From contig JAQGDQ010000040.1 in assembly GCA_030141605.1 (NCBI GenBank), forward strand, positions 1 through 64,000: 64,000 nt of DNA, in the 5' to 3' direction. Positions 13,701 to 28,700 of the stretch are shown in pieces. The first letter of the stretch is position 1. Each line of letters begins with the position of its first letter. The DNA is from Tubiluchus corallicola. Lineage: Eukaryota > Priapulida > Priapulimorpha > Priapulimorphida > Tubiluchidae. The position numbers and the translations under genes are program-made. The notes beneath the pieces are model-generated. The model saw only the letters and a program-made list of their open reading frames with translations. It ran no database searches and had not been told where the DNA came from.

Positions 13701-16700
13701 AACTGGTGCACAGAAAACATGTAATTACATTTTAGTGTTTGATCTTAACCGCTTTAACTCCAAGTCATTAATTTTTCAACTCAAAAGCTCAGATGTAGGA
13801 AAATTGGCCAAAATTTACCAAAAAACTGTTTTAACTTTGTCTTTGTCTGTTTTGAAACTAAAATTCGCTCGTCAGTTATTCATTGAAATGTACTTTCAAT
13901 TTGTCCATAATTTTTAAATTTAGTTTCAAATGTATTAGCAGGGTGAAAATTGTTTCAAAGCTAGCAACAGTAACAGCAGCAGCAACAGTAGCAGTAGCAA
14001 CATCAACATCAACAACAGCAGCAGCAAGATCAACAACAGCAACTGCAGCAGCAACATCAACAACAGCAACAGCAGCAGCAACATCAACAACAGCAACAGC
14101 AGCAGCAACATCAACATCAACAACAGCAACAGCAGCAGCAACAACATTAACACCAACAGCAGTACCAACAACAGCAGCAGCAGCAGCAGCAACAACAACA
14201 ATAAAAAAACAGCTACAACGACAACTACAACATCAGCAGCAACAACTACAACAAAATAACAACAACAACAACAACAACAGCTACAACAAGAACTACAATA
14301 GCAACAATGACAACATTGAATAAATAATCTGATGACATTAAAGGCACTTCCTGTTACGTTATTTCTGTTAAATAATGATATTGTTTATTATGGCTGCATC
14401 GACAACAAAAATAGCGACAACGACAACAGCAGCAGCAAACAAACAACAGACAACAAACAACAACAATGTCAACAATGACAACGTGAAATAAATAATCTGA
14501 CGACATTGCTCCTGCACTGAAAATGGAAGTAAATGGCATGCCCGTAGCAAGTGGTGCTTGTTTCAGGAATAGCATAGCAATAAAATTTTCAGTCGTGAAT
14601 GAAACTGCAACCCGTAATTTTAAAGGCACTTTTTGCTGCATTATTTAGCTTAAATAATGATACTGTTATAGTTCTTTTGCTTATCTTAACACTATAACTT
14701 TCTTGCAATAATGACTTGCTTTATTTTTACGGATAATAGTTTAAAGTGTATTAACAGGGTGAAGGTCTTTCTAACGACGACTACAACAACGATGATGATA
14801 TGAATTAAGTAACCTAACGATGTAACTTTTCGATGTAACTTTTTATTAATATTGTATCATAAATGTCTGTTATAAATTGTCTTTGTTACTAACCTGTAAT
14901 CACTTACTTATTTTTTATCTCTTCATGTACTAACTTTTTTTATATAGCGATCGCATTGATGTACATATCGTGTTGATCAAAAATGAATGATAATAATAAT
15001 AATAAATTTGTTATTTGTAGGAAGCCCATTCCTTGGTGTTATCGGAGATGGTGAGCGCATTGAGAAAATAACACAAGCAAAGGCTAACTTAGCACACAGT
15101 AACTTAGTCCATACTTCAGACCTTCAACGTTCAAGCAGTTTGCAACAGAGTGCAACACAACAGCAGCAAGAGAGTCCACGATACTACACCTCCGAGCAGT
15201 ACAGCCCCCACCATCGAACTGTTGAAGCCTACCGATCGCACGGACACAGTCCTCAAGCAGGTGTGGCACGATCCACAAGCAAGTCGTACAACCGCAGCTA
15301 TTCTTCCACTTCCACTACAGTAACAAAATCACATTCGGAACGTAAGGGAGAAGGAAAGAGCAAAACTGTGATGTCTGGTAAATCATTAATGTTAGATGTT
15401 TTTACATTGAATTTTTTTTCCTAAAAACTTGTTTCAGTTAGATGGTAAATTTTTATAATGCTGCAAATGCCCATATTCATAGTTATTGCGTCAGCATTCT
15501 TAACTGACAAAAAACTTGTTAAACATTCGATGAATTTCTTGAACTTAATTTTTGAAAATATTTAGAATAACAGGCCCTCCAACATTTTTGTGAGATGAAA
15601 AATTGTTTACTCAGATGTTTCAGGTAGTTAACATATCTTCTTGGATAAATTATCAAAAAAACGAAATAAAAATAGATTAGCAAATAAAGAGGTTACTTCA
15701 ACATGTAACATAACTAATATTTAAAGTACAGGGTGTTTGAAAAGTCCCTTATTGCTGAAAAAATTATTGAAATAGCTATTAGAAGAGGAACTAGATGACA
15801 AATTGGTAGCTGATTTTACAGTTCATGAGATTTTGCTGGCATCATACTTGTCATCAAGACAGAGTATAATCATAGCTGCACATTGACTGGAGGTTGACAA
15901 CGTGTTGCAACTTGCTGTAGAGCAATTTTACTTTTTAGTCTGCTCTAGAATGGTATAGCAGTGCTGCAAGCTTCATTTCAGTTATAGACTCTCAAAAAAA
16001 TCCCATCTCACTGAGTGTACCACAAGACGATTGGTAAATTAGCTGTAAAGGAAATTGAAAGTAAAGCTAGTGAGAGACTTTTGAAAATCCCTGTAATATC
16101 TGTGTAATTAGTAATAAAATTTAGTCACAATAAAGAGAAAGGTTATTCTTTAATAGCTTTACTCCCGATGACGACAAAACTGCTTAAATCATTTTTATTG
16201 AGGGTTAAGGTGGTGGAGATTGTCTGTCCATTGCAATGGATTTAAATGCACATTAATAAAAAGCTTCTTTATTTTTTTTCTAAGGTTATGTGGATGAGAA
16301 ACAGTCATCATTTGTACAAGATGGAGACAGGCCACCACAAAAGGATGAGAGTCGTTACACAGTTACAAAGTCTGCTGTCGACACTCCAGAGGTTTGTTAC
16401 TAACAGCAATGTTTAAGTAACTAATGGTTGCAAAACTAGATTATTGTTATGTATATTAATTTTATATCTAGCTGCAATGTATGTATAATACTCTGTTGTA
16501 AGATGTCACTCAGAACAGTTTCTAGCGTGATAATGGTAAAAAACGATATTATACAGCCGAGGTTATTATCCATAGACTAGGTTGAAATGCAATGCATGTT
16601 CCAGTTAATACCTTCTGTTAGGATTATGATCCAGTGTTTGGTACACGTTACACAGATGAAATACAAGAAGAACTGCTATTCAACACACGAACAGAACGAA

Positions 16701-19700
16701 CGAAATTTTAGACATTTGGAATTTAATAAATAGCTTTTAATAATCAGGCATAGAATATTTTTCTTACCGAAGCTACCAACTGAAAGATGCCATGATTTGA
16801 TCTAATCATATGGAAAATGCGTGCATGCTTTCTGAAACCAAACATATGCAGTTATTCATAAATATCTTTGCATGTGCGGTGGCATAATTAGCAGCCAGTT
16901 TTTGCTGATAGGGATAGAATCAGCGATCACATGAAATGCATGAATTATGGAACACTATTTAATTTCTTTCTGTGAAACTGGTTACAAACAGCATTTACAT
17001 TGCTGAGCGCAAGATATGTGAAGAAATAAAATATTCAATTACCATGAAGGGTAATTTATTACAACGTTTAGCAACAGCTCCTCAATATGTAGTAAAAAAC
17101 AGACCATACTCATTCACTTCAGAGAGGCTAAACAGCCATTTAAAATTGCTAAACTGTGCACAGATTCCACAGTGATTAAGCTATGTGAAAAGATGATTTC
17201 TCCATAACTAATATAGTGTTTTCTCTATTTTCTCTGCTTCGCCTATAAATAACTCAAATTAGTCTGTTTGGGCAATTTGCATTCTGAGTGGTTTTCTTGT
17301 ACTCTTATTTTTAGATTTTGCTTGTCTCTTATTTTTACAAATTTTTAATTGCGAAATAAATGAGCTAAAGGAGTTTTTCAGTAATTTTCTCTCTGCTTTT
17401 TATTTATTTAATTAAGTAGATGAAAGTATGTGTACATACGTGTAGTTATTGAAGAAAGTAGATAATACATGATATGTAGATGATGCATAAGTAGAAGGTA
17501 AATGAAAGAGAGTAGTTGTTCTAAACACAGTTATGATGACATCACACTGTGGTGAAGCAAGGTGCAGTAAATGGTTCCTGCAGTTCTGATGATTGGTGGC
17601 AACACTGTATAGAATTTCAATATTTTATTTTCTAAAATATGCTTTCAGTACGCTGACTCTAGAATGAAACTGACATACCGAGTACAAGATGAACCAGAGC
17701 GGGTAGAAGAACATCGTACAACTGTAACGAAATCTCACGATGGTCCAGACACTGTTCACCGATCAGTTGTGAAGTAAGATTGTGCAATTTGTTCAGTTTG
17801 AAGTTGCCTTAGAAATTATAGTTTGTATCTTCATTCATTATTTTCCTTGATTTAAAAAAACACATTAATGATGGTATAAACCAATGAAATTAAATTTGAA
17901 ATGCTATAAAGAGAAAGTGTGAAAAAGTTAGAACACCGCCTGGATTTGAGTCAGGGACTTTCTACTTACAAGCCAGACATTTAATTTCACGTTTGTTGTC
18001 AAATTTAATTAATTTTTGGTTTATGCCATCATAATAATAATCTTAGTATTTAAGATTATAAATAATTAAAGAACACATTAATCACTGTGATTACTGTCGA
18101 AGAGAAAAATTAATATAGCATTCTGTCTATCTCATTGTCTCACTTTTTTAGATCTGGAGATAGAGGTTTTCCAGCTATTGAAAGAGAAACGTCTTTCCGT
18201 TCCCAGTCATCCGATCATTACGATCCCTCTTTCCGTTCACAGCCTTCGGAGCCGTATGATCCTTCCTTGCGATACGCTTCAATGGAACGAGGCTACGAAC
18301 ATGACAGGCCTCAACGCAGTGGTGCTCACCACGAATCATCACACCGTTCCAGTTCATCACACAGTTATGACAGGTCTTATCAAACATCCTCAGCATCTGG
18401 CCACAAACATGACGAACTTTACAGGTCTCCTGTAGATCCCAATTTCAGAACTGCAGGTATAGAGAGTCAAGATAATATGGCGTACAAGTCTGAACAGATA
18501 CAAGAGAGTCGAGTATCTCCACCATCATTTTCTCAGAGAGGTGGGCCTTTGAATTGGTGCTTCTTACGTTTTTTAGTATGTATTACTGTCCGAAAGATTA
18601 TGTTAGCAGAAAGAACATTTCTGCTATATGCTCTTGTAAGTTGTGTTACTTTTACACTTTTATTTATTTTATTTATTTCATGCTTGTTTATCTCTTGTAG
18701 AAGTGGAATCTCCTGTCAAGTCTTTCAGTACAACTCAAGAGCACAGCGGTGCTCATAAGAGTAGCCACGTTTCTAGAACGGAGTCTAAAAGCTCTAGTCG
18801 GGTTACTAGCCACGCCTACTCTTCAACACAACAGCAGCCAGGTGCAAATGAAAACTCCAATAAATTTAATATTTTGAAATAAACCATAAATTACTTTTCT
18901 TCTACTTTTTTATTACCCTTTCGCCCAAATGCCTATCTGATGGTTTTCGTCAGATCTGAGGTGACATGTTTTCGTATCATAAATAGATATTAATACAGTC
19001 ACGTAATGTAATACTGTAAAAACAACAGTACTTGCCTAGGAGCTCAGCAAACTGTCAACTATGTATTAGTAATTTAGCAGCTTTGTTAGCTTGCCAACCT
19101 TTTTTTGCAGCCAACATAACATAATACATATAGAAACTTAGATGATGTAAACATATGCATTCAGTATGAAAAGACTCTTGAATTAGGTTATCATTTTTCT
19201 TCTAGAACTGGAAACGATGGAAGTAAAGCGTGAAGCAGAAACAGGTCATGCAATAAAAGATGAGCCGGACAGAAGCTTGCGGGAGAGTACTACTAAACGC
19301 ATTGTGACTACACAAGAACTGAGCAAGGTTTTGCCCCACTTAAGATTTGGTTAATAAATCGCCAATTTAGTATTAATTATGTAAACTGAAGTATGGTGAA
19401 CAGTTTACTTTGTTAGTATTTTGTAGTGATGTAATATTGTGACTTGTATTTTATTAGGTAAGAGTAGATGGGCGGGGCATCAAAATAGCAACTCACAATA
19501 TGCCGGCTTACTTTGTCATTGACTCACGGGGACAAGGAGAGCCAGAAATTTCTATAATAGGTGTGCAGCATATATTGTTACCAGTCACTCATTTAATTAA
19601 TTGTTTTGTTCTTATTTTGATTGTTTGATATTCGATATTGATTTAATCAGTAATATAAACTCGTATTTTTTACGTCACGCTTTTGGTTACCAGATGCAAA

Positions 19701-22700
19701 AATATTTGAGTTTAAGAGCTTTACTTGAAGATTACTTTTTTTATTTTGCTGTAGAACCGAATGGAAATATATTGCCAGTTGCGGTGAAAGATAGCGGTCA
19801 TGGTATATACCGAGTTGAGTATACACCAGTTTCTTTGGGTAAGTGACTTCGGCACAGATGTAACATCTGTAATACGTATTTTAATGTATTTGTTTTATTT
19901 TGCTGTCTCTTTTCGTACTTTACCATTATTGCTTTGCCTTTGTCAACATTATCATAATAATTTATTATTCAACCTTGACAGGTGACCACAAAGTGACCGT
20001 GAAGTTTCATGAGCAGGAACTTGCCAATAGTCCTTTCACAGTCAAAGTGTACTTGCCAAAAAGTGTACGTGTTCTCGATATTCCACCAGGCACAGTTAAT
20101 CGACCAGCTACTTTCATTGGTAAGTGAAGCTGTTATAATTTTGTTTAACAAGTTTTCCTTTTCTAACTTGTGTTTTGCTGTGAGGTTTCTGCAATATTAC
20201 CTAAATGAATAATGCATTGCAGTCGATGCAAGTGATGCGGGAGCAGGTAACTTAGAAGTGTCTGTTAATGAGGGAGAACTACCTGCATCAGCAGAAGATC
20301 TTGGTGGAAACCGCTATGCTGTGACTTTCGTACCTCTGGAACCAAAACCTCACATTATTAGACTTGCCTTTAATGGTGAAAACGTTCCAGGTGAGTTCTT
20401 GTTGTAATACTGGCATTACTATTATTAAAAGTTTATAATCACGTTGAAGGAAAATGAATTGGAAAACCTGTAAACTTTTCTTTCTCGGTTCGGTTAGAAG
20501 CCCAGTTTGTAATTATGTTGCTGCAAAAAGGAGCAGCTGGTTACACTAGTGCTTTGGTTGCATTGTGCCACTAACCTATTTTCAGATGTGTTGTCAGAAA
20601 AGTATTAATAAAAGGGGAATGATCACATACCTGTGTTGGTGTGCCTCAGTGACCAGTTCTTGATTCTAAACTTTTTCTTACTTCTTACATTAACAGTCTT
20701 TTTACAGCAACAAGTTTTTTTTGTTGTTGATAGGAACTAGTTTATGTTAATGACATCATTTTTATTTACTAATTTCCACACTAGATGATAGAACAGCAAG
20801 TAGTGAGGCCCTTGTGTCTTGAAAATTGAGTTGATAGCGGGCTAGTTGCATTTAGTTCATTTACAAATAACCCAATGGAAGTTCTTTGGCATGCAAATTA
20901 CTTTTAAATTACATTAATTTACATTAAATTAAATTAAATTGTAGAACAAGCTTCCATTCCATTTCAAGCTGCAACTTGCAAGTGCAAATTCACTCAAAGT
21001 TCAGATCCAAATGCACAAAATTTTTGAAGACTATTTAATTGTTGGGAAATCTCCAAAGTTTTTGGACTTTATATAGAATATCTAAAACGTATTTAACCGC
21101 TGTTTAAGAATTCTGTAAAAGTAAGATGCATGTTCCAAATTCTGTAGGTTGTTTTGAGTGTAAGTGTAGGTGTGTAGGCAAAAATAAGGAAGAAAGTATA
21201 AAAATGTCATCCTCCTGAACTCTAATCTACATCCATACATTCCACACTGCAATGTTTATAATTGTATTTCTTTAATATTTGTGAACACAAGTGGTTATGT
21301 TCATTTTACACAGGTAGCCCTTTTACCATTTTGGTTGAACGAGGATCAGAGTTTGACATAAATCGAGTAAAAGTCATTGGAGACGAGGCATTTGGTCGGG
21401 TGCCTGTAAATAAGAATGTAATGTTTACCATAGACCCTCAGGGTGCTGGTGAGGCAGACTGTACTGTTCACATAACATGTAAGTTTTTCTGTAGCCGTTG
21501 TTATCCACTTCATCAATTTTTCAAATAATTGTGTAGATTTTGAATTATTTTTTTAACATTTTGTCTGTATGTATCTTTATTTGTTTTTATTTTTTGACCA
21601 ATCTTTCATAAAATAACTTTTTTGTTTGATCCAGTTTAATGAATGTATTGTTTAACACCAAAGCTCGTTCTGTTTTACAGTTGGATGCGTTCAATGTTTT
21701 GTTTTATATTCTAGCGCCATCTAAAACTGATGTCCCTTGTCATGTCTCAAAAACAAATAGAGGCAAGTTTGTTGCTGACTATATGCTAAAAGAGGTGGGT
21801 GAACACAATATCATGGTGCGGTATGGTGGACAACTTGTACCTGGCAGCCCATTTACTTGTAAAGCGTACAGTGCCGAACTGGTCAAGGTGATGGACATTG
21901 GCTTTGCAACAGTTGGTCAACAAGCTTCATTCACGAGTAAGTCGTGTTTCAGATTATCTTGTAAGCACGGAAAGCTATTTATTTGTGTAAAGCTAGAAAA
22001 ATTTGTCTGGAAATTTTGTATCACCTACTTACTGCGTTATTGTATTAGCAGCAGTACTCTATAAAGCTTATAAATTTAAACTTGTGCGATGACAGCTAGG
22101 TGCAGCCATTTTGGCGGTAGGTCGTTTAAAATGAGTTTAGATAACATTGCTTAGAGTTTGGAAAATTAATCAGAGCATTTGTAACGCACGCACACTTCAC
22201 TAACTAATCGAAGGTATAAATTACTGTATCTTGTTAGTAAGATTAAAAATAAGTTTTTGGTGCACACTGGGAAAGCGAGTCAGTAATATTTTACCAGTTG
22301 GAGCAAACGTCATAAATTACTAAGAATTTTCTTTTCTAGTTACATAAGTCTTTCAAGCTGGTAAGCATAATGCTAAATAATATAACCTTGTGTGATAAGT
22401 TTTTTAAGACATACTTTTAAATTGTGATTTCTTCCCTTTTAAATAATTGAGTAATGGGCTTTATGATATGCATCAGTTTTGTAATCTCTTGACCATGTTG
22501 ACATGTTAATGTCTATGTTTACCCCCAATTTATTAACTGTTGCATTGTGTGTGTTATATTGTGAAACCTGGATTTTGTTTCTAGTCGATGCAAGCAAAGC
22601 TGGTACTGGGAACTTAGAGATAATCATATCGATTGGTGATCAAAAAATACCTAATTACGTCCAAGGTGAAGGGGGTGCAAGGTAAGTTGCTTCTAACCAT

Positions 22701-25700
22701 ATAAAGTACGTTGGTTTTCTTGTGAATTGAAAGGTAAAATTCTGTACTTTTTGTCGGTTTTCGTCATTGTATGAAACAGCTAGTGATTGTATGAAACAAC
22801 TACTAATGAACAGTGTTGTACTTTTTTGCTTTTAGGTTCAGAGTTTCTTTCACACCCACAGAACGCAAAGTTCACAGTATCAGTGTCAAATTCAATGGTA
22901 TAGCTATTCCAGGTAGAGTTACTTTATTATTTATGTTAAATGTTGCTTAGATATAGATATATTGCATTTAATAAACCTTTTTATTCTTATATAATGCAAT
23001 AAACATTTGCCTATTAGAATAAATCAGTTATAATTTCATAACTTACTTGTAAATTTGTAATTATTAAGACAGTTTTTGCTTTTTTATGTAGGCAGTCCCT
23101 TTCCCTGTACAGTGCTAGAGGCAGGAGGTATAAGTGTGAACGGGGAAGGATTACGGCGCTGTCCCGTGAGTCAGACTGCTATTTTCATTGTCGATCCTCA
23201 TGGTTTGCCTCCCAGCGATTTTCTTATTTCTGTCACAGGTAGAACTTAGAGTTTGTTGCAGTTAACCTGTATTTAACACGTCTTTAATGCTTTTTAACAA
23301 GTGAAGATCGGTGTTTAGTCATGAACAATACATGAAAAATCTACTACACAGTTTCGACAAAATGTTACACATCCCAGGTGAGTGGTTTTTTGTGCTATAA
23401 TGCTAAAATTGCTTGGTTTTTCAGCTCCTAGTGGGGAAAAGGTTCCTGTTCATGTGTCTGGGACGGCAAAGATGAAGGCAGAGTATGCACCACACGAACT
23501 TGGTAAATTAAATAATTAAGTTCTTTATTCTTTGTCATTGTTTTTATATAGATTAGAAAACTTTTTTTCGTGTCATTTTTACTTGGTTGTCATGATTATA
23601 GGAGTGCACCAAGTTCATGTCAAATACAGAGGGCAGGATATTCAAGGAAGTCCATTTTTGTGCCAAGTGTATGACTCGTCTAGAGTTCAGGTGTCCAAGA
23701 TTGGTCCAGGAACAGTGGGTGTGCCTGTCAAGTTCCATGGTATGTTTTTATACTTGTAGAAATTTATACACAAGACATTTATTACACATTTATTTTTGGA
23801 TAGTTTCAGTTTGTTTTGTGGTGCTCATTTCGTGTTTTATAAACTTCTCTGAGTTTAGTGTCAGCCTGATTGTGCTTCAGCCACATTTCATCATGGATTC
23901 TTTGAGCCTTCATTGTTTTGGGTATTTGGTCATAAAGTTTGTGATCCTTGGTTAAGTGTCAGAAAAATTTTTCTTTGCTACAATGAATTTTCTATAGTAG
24001 TACTATTGCTTGCAATGTAGTGAAACTTAACATATTTTTCTGAATATAGTTGATACTTCCAATGCTGGAGAGGGAATACTGACAGTTGATGTATCTTGCA
24101 AAAGCAAGTGGGTGGCATCCAATGTTCGCCAGACTGCGGAAGGGCAATATGATTGTGACTTTGTACCTGTGGACAGCAGTCCCCATCTAGTGGAAGTAAC
24201 CTTCAACAATGACATAGTCGGTGGTAAGCTATCTAGATACATCATGTGTTTTTTTTTTGAATAGAGGTTCTAAAGAAATTGTTTCCTTTTTTCATTACAG
24301 CATAGTTTTTGAATGTTTGTTTATATTTGTTCAATTTTTCTTTATCTGTGTTTTATTTATATAACTTGCATGCTTCAGAAATAGAAAGGTCAGTTGACTA
24401 TGTAATGCTCATATTTACTCATAATGTGTTTAAGTACATTTCAGTGTGTTGTATCAGTTTTCTTTTGGCTATTTATTTGTTTAATAACTTTTTAGTCATA
24501 ATAAGTGCATTTCTGGTTGTCTGCTGTAATCTTCCAGTAAGCCATTGTGAATAAACTTTATAATTTTAGCCATTCATCCTAATGATTGTAGATTATATCT
24601 GTTTTATAACAATGCTGTAAGCAGTTTGTTTAAGCAGTCGTAGAACCAAACTAAGCGTGTAATTAGTTTGACATTATAGCAACAATAATGTAAATTCGTC
24701 ACCCCCATGAAATGTTGGAGTTTCTTGTGTGTTAAAACTTTGCATTCATTTTTTTTGTAACAGTTTTTTTTGCTGAATAGTTTTAGAGCTTTTGTTTCTA
24801 GTTTTTGGTCAGACTGCAAACATTGATTTTTCTAAAACAGATTTCAAACTGAAGAAAGCTCGCCAATACCCTAGGTCACTCTGCTGTGGGTGTTGTCAAG
24901 GTAGCTTAAGATTAAAGCACCCCTCTGCCTGAGTAGACCTCCACTTTCGCACTAGAAATTGCAGCAAAATTTGGGAACCTTTTACAAAAATTTTGCTGCA
25001 CATTTGAGAGGGATTGTCTTAGTAGTGACGACGAAGTTTTGGCTGCATGCTGGCAAATATTGCCTGCATTTTCTTCATATGGGTCATGCAGAAACCAAAA
25101 ATAAATTCAAAACTGAGCTGTCCAAGTCTAAAAAGCGTGTTTGTTAAAAATGATTTATGCACTTATGGTCCATGTACACAGTTAGACCTGTTTACTACTT
25201 TATTCAGAAAATAGTTATTATTATTTCAAATACTTTAACATTTATTGTAATTTATTTTGATCTCCAGTTTTTGTGGGCTGGTCTAACACATTCGCTTTAG
25301 TTACAGATTTTTCTTTTTTTAAAGTTCTATTGCAGTTACTTATGCTGCTCATTGTTTTGAATCTGTTTTTGTTTTCAATGTTTACATTCTTTTGTCTAAA
25401 GAGACTAGGCAAATCCAAATAAAGTACAAATATTCAAATTTGAAAAGGAAAGGTTCTGAAAAGTTGTGAGTCAAACAAAATTCGAACCAAGAACTTTTTG
25501 GTTACAGGCTACAATGATAAACCGGATTTATCATTGATGTTAAAATGTCTCACTTTCTTAGCATGTTTTACCTGGCTCTGCTATCTTTATCTTTGTTCAA
25601 GTAAAATTAATGTTATTTTTGCTTTTTGTTGCTGACAGTTTGGATAATGCCTAGGCTCTGCACCAACCTGCACGATATAGCACAATAGCACAGGTGTTGT

Positions 25701-28700
25701 CATTTGGTGCAATAGTATGGCATGACATGGTGTAATGGAATAGTGTGAATCAAAAGAAACAGCACAAAATTTTTCATTATGAATTTGCAACATACAGATG
25801 TTCAAAGTGATCTGATACCTTGAATTACTTGGTACTTTTAATCCTCTGCATATCGGAATAACACTAAGCAAATTTATGACATAAAATACATTGATTGTTT
25901 GCTTTATGCCAATAATTTCTTGTAATTAATTTTAATTAATGAATGTTAAGAGCAGATACTTTGTTTTACAAAGTACTACAATTGGCGCACGCAGATTACT
26001 TGAATTATGCATATTGTTATATAGTCATTTTTCTTGTCTGTTATCCTAGAATTTTTCTCTTAAAGAATAAAAAGAGCATTATAACTCTTATTAGTTACAG
26101 CTATTTCAAATTGAACTTTTACAGGTGTGTTTAGCTGTGATGTTACAGATGGTACAAAATGTATAGCCACGGGTACTGGTTTACTAAAAACAGCTGTTCA
26201 CGAGCCAGCTTCATTTGAGATTAATCCATGTGGATCACCACCTGGAGAAGTAGATGTCATGATAACCAGTAAGTGCTTATATGGAAAGACCACAGTTACA
26301 CATTGATTTTTAGCATCTGTTTAGTAACCAGCTATTACAAAGCAATGTATTCTGACAATGAGGTGTTGGAATACTGCTTGAATGTACTTGTTAGTGTCTG
26401 AATAAAACTGTTTTGGTAGTTGTTACTGCTGTTATTAAGAGAATTAAAAATTCTTTCTATGTGAATTTGTAAACGTACTTGGCAACCTTCCTCGTTTAGT
26501 AATAATGTACATTCACTAAAAGTTTGATACATTCTTTTATTCCTATCTACAAGTCCAAATTCAATTTAATTGCGCCTTAACAATGAGATGTAATGTTCAT
26601 TGTGGAAAATGCTAATGCCATTAATTATGTAGTCTAGCTTTTAAGCATTATTATTACCATGATAGCATCTTGTAAGATTTGCTTCATTAATGCAATGGTT
26701 AAAAAATTCTAAACCATTAAACTTTAGAAATTACCTCATTTGCTGCAGTGTGTCTCATTTTAATAAGGTGAAACATGGTATAAGAGAATAAAAATTTATT
26801 TTAACTAATGTTTTGCTTGGATAGGTCCTACTGGAAGACTTGTTGTCTGTCAAGTGTATTTACTGCGAGGAAAGATCCACCGCTGTGAATATCGTCCGAA
26901 CGAAGTCGGGCCACACAAAATCGAAGTGACGTATGACGACATTCCTATCCCTGGGTCTCCTTTTCGCTGTGAGGTGTATGATTACAGCAAAGTACAAGTT
27001 CAACCAATCGATGAAGGCATTGTAGGCCATCCTTTATTGTTTAATGGTATGTTAATACCTTGTATGCTGAATTATGACTGTCAGGATGAATGAGTATTTT
27101 CTGTTTTATATGCTAGTTCTTGTTATTTTGCTAAAAAATCCTAAGATGGTGGGTCTTTCTTCGATGATGCAATTTCAAGATTGATATGTCACGGTTCTGT
27201 ACTTTTCGCAGAGTTTTGAGAAAGTGTGAATTCTGAGCTTATCTCAAGATTTACAAAAATGTGTTTACAAAAGTCTTTTTATGGCTGAAAACGTATTCTC
27301 TCTCATTAACACAAAAGGTATTCTGTCCAAACAAGTATTAAAGATGAGACGAAATTGTTTACAGAGCATATTTAACAGGTGTTATCAGTTATGCTATTTA
27401 TGAAAGTGAATGTGATCAAAATACAAAATAATTATAGTTAGGTCTGCAAGATACAAATTATTTACAGTTATATCCGTAAAACAGTGAAATTATAAATAGT
27501 TTCTAGACAATAACAACATTGCTAACATTGCTAAATGTCTTGCTTGAAAATTGAAGTGAGGTAATTGTAAAAAAATGTGAACTTTTCTTGACCTGACTTG
27601 TTGCTTTTAGTTGATGCCTCTCAAGCTGGCACTGGTGCATTATTGTTGGATATAAAAGCTAGAGGGCGTGATGTACCTCATAAGAAGACTTTGCAGGGCA
27701 ACAATGTCTACCTAGTGTCGTTTACTCCCATGGAACCTGTACCACATCAGATATACATTAAGTTTAATGGTCATCTCGTGAAAGGTTTGTGTTCACTATC
27801 ACCTGACTTCTTGAGAAAACATAATAGTTGTAGTAAATAATGATTTTTTTTCTCAATTTCACTTTGAAATAAGAATAATTTTTCAATGATATTTAAACTT
27901 AGCTTGACATATTAATTAATTTATTTATTGTAGTTATTATTCGGTCAACTGTTTGTATCTGATCACAGCAAATTTAATTTCTAATTTTGCTGTTAGGTTC
28001 CCCTTTCGAAGCTCTGGTACAGGACAGCTCAGTGCAGATGCAGACGCATATTGGATTAGCACAGGAACCAGGCCGCATTGTCGCTAGTGGCAAGGGTTTG
28101 AGAAAAGCTAGAGTGGGAGATTTGGCTTGGTTTGTCACTGAAGTTCAGGGCGGTGATGGTCACTTGGAGACGTTTATTGCAGGTATGACGAGAACCTTCA
28201 AAAACTTCATTGAAATGAACTCCATCTGCATGTTCTTATTACACATTGATTTATCTATTTAACCAATTTTTTCTTCTATTTAAAGCAACACTGAAGGCAA
28301 CATATGATTGGGCCTCATGTACTTTAGATAACCATGTCATATTTATTAACTTACCCAAAATAGGCTGCATTAGTTTTCGCATGACATCACTGGTATCTCT
28401 AGCACATTGAATAATGGACGTGTATGTGCAGTAAAACACAAGTGAAATGATAAAACATGTAGTTTATCAAAACTACAGATTTGAGGCTTAACATTAAGCA
28501 CGCCTTCAGTGCTGCTTGCTTCTAAGTTTTCACTTTTTTATTTTGTTTTTGTTCTTATCAACTTTTAGCACCAAATGGAAAGCACGTTCAGACAAAACTC
28601 GTGCGCCAGAAGGATGGGGACTATAAAATTGAATACACTCCGACAGTGCCAGGACGTCACCAAATTGAAGTTATGTACAATGGTCGATCTATCATGGGCA

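Noticed and set aside
13883-14323. 146-codon + strand frame rich in Ala/Thr/Gln/Asn and an 88-codon poly-Leu frame opposite
   Set aside because: Both are translations of the CAG/CAA minisatellite with no domain, no splice context and no real protein composition.
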